Positions 62,599 to 64,000 of a stretch of 64,000 nucleotides of DNA are shown piece after piece; position 1 is the first letter of the stretch, and each line of letters begins with the position of its first letter. The position numbers were made by a program, and so were the translations under genes. The notes below the pieces were generated by a model. It made no database searches. It had not been told where the DNA came from and saw only the letters and a list, made by a program, of their open reading frames with translations. The stretch lies in assembly GCF_001865995.1 (NCBI RefSeq), contig NZ_MLQQ01000001.1:310001-374000 (forward strand), read 5' to 3'. Origin of the DNA: Anaerobacillus arseniciselenatis (GTDB lineage Bacteria; Bacillota; Bacilli; Bacillales; Anaerobacillaceae).

Positions 62599-64000
62599 AT
62601 GGGGAAACAAGAAGTCAAAATGATATGCAGTTATTGTGGTACAGGCTGCGGTCTTATAGTAGAAGTAGAGGATAATAAAATTGTAAAAGTAAGAGGGGAT
62701 AAAGAAAGTGCGGTTAACAAAGGACAAACTTGTATAAAAGGTTCATTTGCCTACAATTATGTCCATGCTAAAGAACGGTTAACAACACCTCTTATCCGCA
62801 AAAATGGCGAACTCCAACCTGCGACTTGGAAAGAAGCTTTATCATTTATTGCTGAAAAACTTACATCATTTAAAAAAGATTTTGGGCCAGATAGCATGTC
62901 TATTTTTGCGTGTGCTCGTGCTACGAATGAAACGAACTATGTGACGCAAAAATTTGCTAGAGCTGTACTCGGAATGAATAATATTGACGGTTGTAACCGA
63001 ACATGACACGCTCCTAGCGTTGCCGGTCTGGCAACTGTGTTTGGTGATGGTGCTCCGACAAACCGTTTTGAAGATTTCGATAAAGCCGAAGTATTACTGT
63101 TGATTGGTTCGAATACTACTGATGCTCACCCGGTTGTTGCTAATCGTATCAAAAAAGCGGTAAAAAATGGCGTGAAGCTAATTGTCATTGATCCTAGAAA
63201 GATTGATATGACGAAATCTGCAGAGAAACATTTACAACTTAAAGTTGGAAGTGATATCGCGCTTTTAAATGCAATGATGCACGTGATCATTGAAGAAGGT
63301 TTATACGATAAAGATTATATTGCAAGAGTTTCAGAAGGATTTGATGAACTAAAGGAAAAAGTAAGTATGTATACCCCTGAATACGCTTCAGAAATTACTA
63401 GAGTTGCTGCTGATGATATTCGTGAAGTGGCACGCATGTATGCTTCTGCAGATCATGGAATGATCGCCTATACTTTAGGTATTACAGAGCATCATTTTGG
63501 TGTTAACAACGTATTCGATATTGCTAACATTGCACTTCTTACTGGGAATATTGGTAAAGAAGGTACAGGGATCATGCCACTACGTGGACAAAACAACGTG
63601 CAAGGTGCTGGAGACATGGGCTGCTTACCAAATCAGCTTACAGGTGGCTTGAAAGTGGTTAATGAAGCTGATCGCAAAATTTTTGAAGATGCCTGGGGGG
63701 CCGAACTGCCTGCGGAAGTCGGTCATACACAAACAGCGATGCTTGAAAAAATGACTGCTGGCAAAATGAAAGCATTATATGTCATTGGTGAAAACCCAAT
63801 CTTAGCCGATGTTAATATGCATCACACTACACAAGCTATTCGTAACGTTGACTTACTCATAGTTCAAGACTTATTTTTACATGAAACTGCTAAAATTGCT
63901 GATGTTGTATTACCAGCAAGATCTTGGGCAGAAGTTGATGGTACTTATACGAACGCTGACCGTCGTGTACAAAGAACTCGTCAAGGAATCGAGGCTCATC
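62599..64000 (+). CDS. fdhF: Selenocysteine-containing formate dehydrogenase alpha subunit (partial, continues past window)
   Basis: Reading from ATG 62599 (AGAGGGGAG nine bases upstream), an N-terminal 4Fe-4S motif CSYCGTGC...TCIKG opens a molybdopterin/tungstopterin oxidoreductase. At 63004-63006 an in-frame TGA lies in CNRT-U-HAPSVAGL, which aligns with the Sec site of E. coli FdhH (ARV-U-HGPSVAGL). Beyond it the frame stays open to 64000 and encodes family text (LLLIGSNTTDAHP, GMIAYTLGITEHHFG, PLRGQNNVQGAGDMG, YVIGENPILADV). Sec is residue 136. It oxidises formate to CO2. There is no N-terminal 2Fe-2S domain, as in FdhH-like forms. Partial at the 3' end only because of the window. Confidence 0.92.
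63004..63040 (+). promoter_or_regulatory. UGA selenocysteine codon and SECIS hairpin
   Basis: TGA at 63004-63006. GTTGCC (63019-63024) pairs perfectly with GGCAAC (63030-63035) around the loop GGTCT, the same apical sequence as the E. coli fdhF SECIS that binds SelB. Confidence 0.9.

Noticed and set aside
63004-63006. TGA as a true stop, making a truncated formate dehydrogenase
   Set aside because: The frame continues with family sequence on the other side, the codon is at the known Sec position, and a SECIS hairpin follows.
1-64000. tRNA or rRNA genes
   Set aside because: I saw no cloverleaf with a TTCGA-type T loop and CCA-adjacent acceptor, and no rRNA sequence.

Overview
The window is chromosomal DNA of a low-GC, endospore-forming member of the Bacillaceae. 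Evidence for this includes the cotJABC spore-coat operon, a Spo0E-like peptide, the bacillithiol pair yojF-bshB2, YozQ, YezD and YppF-like small proteins, and strong AGGAGG-type ribosome binding sites with frequent TTG/GTG starts. A selenocysteine-type formate dehydrogenase runs off the right edge. That, with lysine aminomutase under sigma-54 control, points to a facultative or strict anaerobe such as an Anaerobacillus-like alkaliphile (inference).

Layout. 0.2-2.6 kb: oxidoreductase, small conserved protein, rRNA methyltransferase. 2.7-5.5 kb: a promoter with a long attenuator-like leader, an MpsC-family (DUF2294) protein, an SbtA-type bicarbonate transporter and a degenerate beta-carbonic-anhydrase-like protein. 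5.6-6.7 kb: cotJCBA. 6.9-13.1 kb: a siroheme-dependent nitrite/sulfite reductase operon (sirB, cobA-hemD fusion, DUF3906, reductase, yezD) next to a second, paralogous reductase; both promoters carry the same 23-bp motif. 13.4-25.5 kb: patA, uvsE, a MATE pump, yitT, a small tyrosine recombinase, an esterase, an M29 aminopeptidase, yozQ, a HAD phosphatase, bshB2-yojF and a GNAT. 25.6-25.9 kb: a probable 6S RNA. 26.9-38 kb: sbcCD, a DUF523/DUF1722 protein, a nitroreductase, a dipeptidase, a metallopeptidase and fumC. 38-44 kb: a polysaccharide deacetylase, then kamR, kamA (-24/-12 promoter) and a convergent ablB. 44.5-48 kb: YppF-like protein and a GH65 phosphorylase/pgmB operon. 48.2-50.3 kb: an unusual ECF sigma/anti-sigma-like fusion with a membrane segment and extracellular domain. 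50.5-51.6 kb: small genes, one behind a cyclic-di-GMP-I riboswitch. 51.7-57.6 kb: a subtilisin-like protease, a secreted ComEC-like lipoprotein and ppsA. 58-64 kb: a truncated ECF sigma gene, an MFS pump, a zinc-ribbon membrane protein and fdhF.

The intergenic DNA is dense with repeats, and these carry much of the unexplained signal. There are four dispersed families: (A) about 115-bp MITE-like elements with GTGAATTTCAT ends; (B) about 150-200-bp elements with a conserved core between pairing arms that differ between copies but stay complementary; (C) a Bacillaceae-type repeat ending in GGAGCTAGACAG; (D) palindromes built on TGTCTGACAC, mostly at operon ends. In addition, three composite loci (17.1, 39.1 and 58.6 kb) hold tandem arrays of four unrelated sequences that all have a 51-52-bp period.

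Functional links. The bicarbonate locus looks like a self-contained inorganic-carbon uptake module. Siroheme genes supply the cofactor of the two reductases. KamR with sigma-54 should switch on lysine 2,3-aminomutase, and the beta-lysine product can be acetylated by AblB to an osmolyte. GH65 with PgmB converts an alpha-glucobiose to glucose and glucose-6-phosphate.
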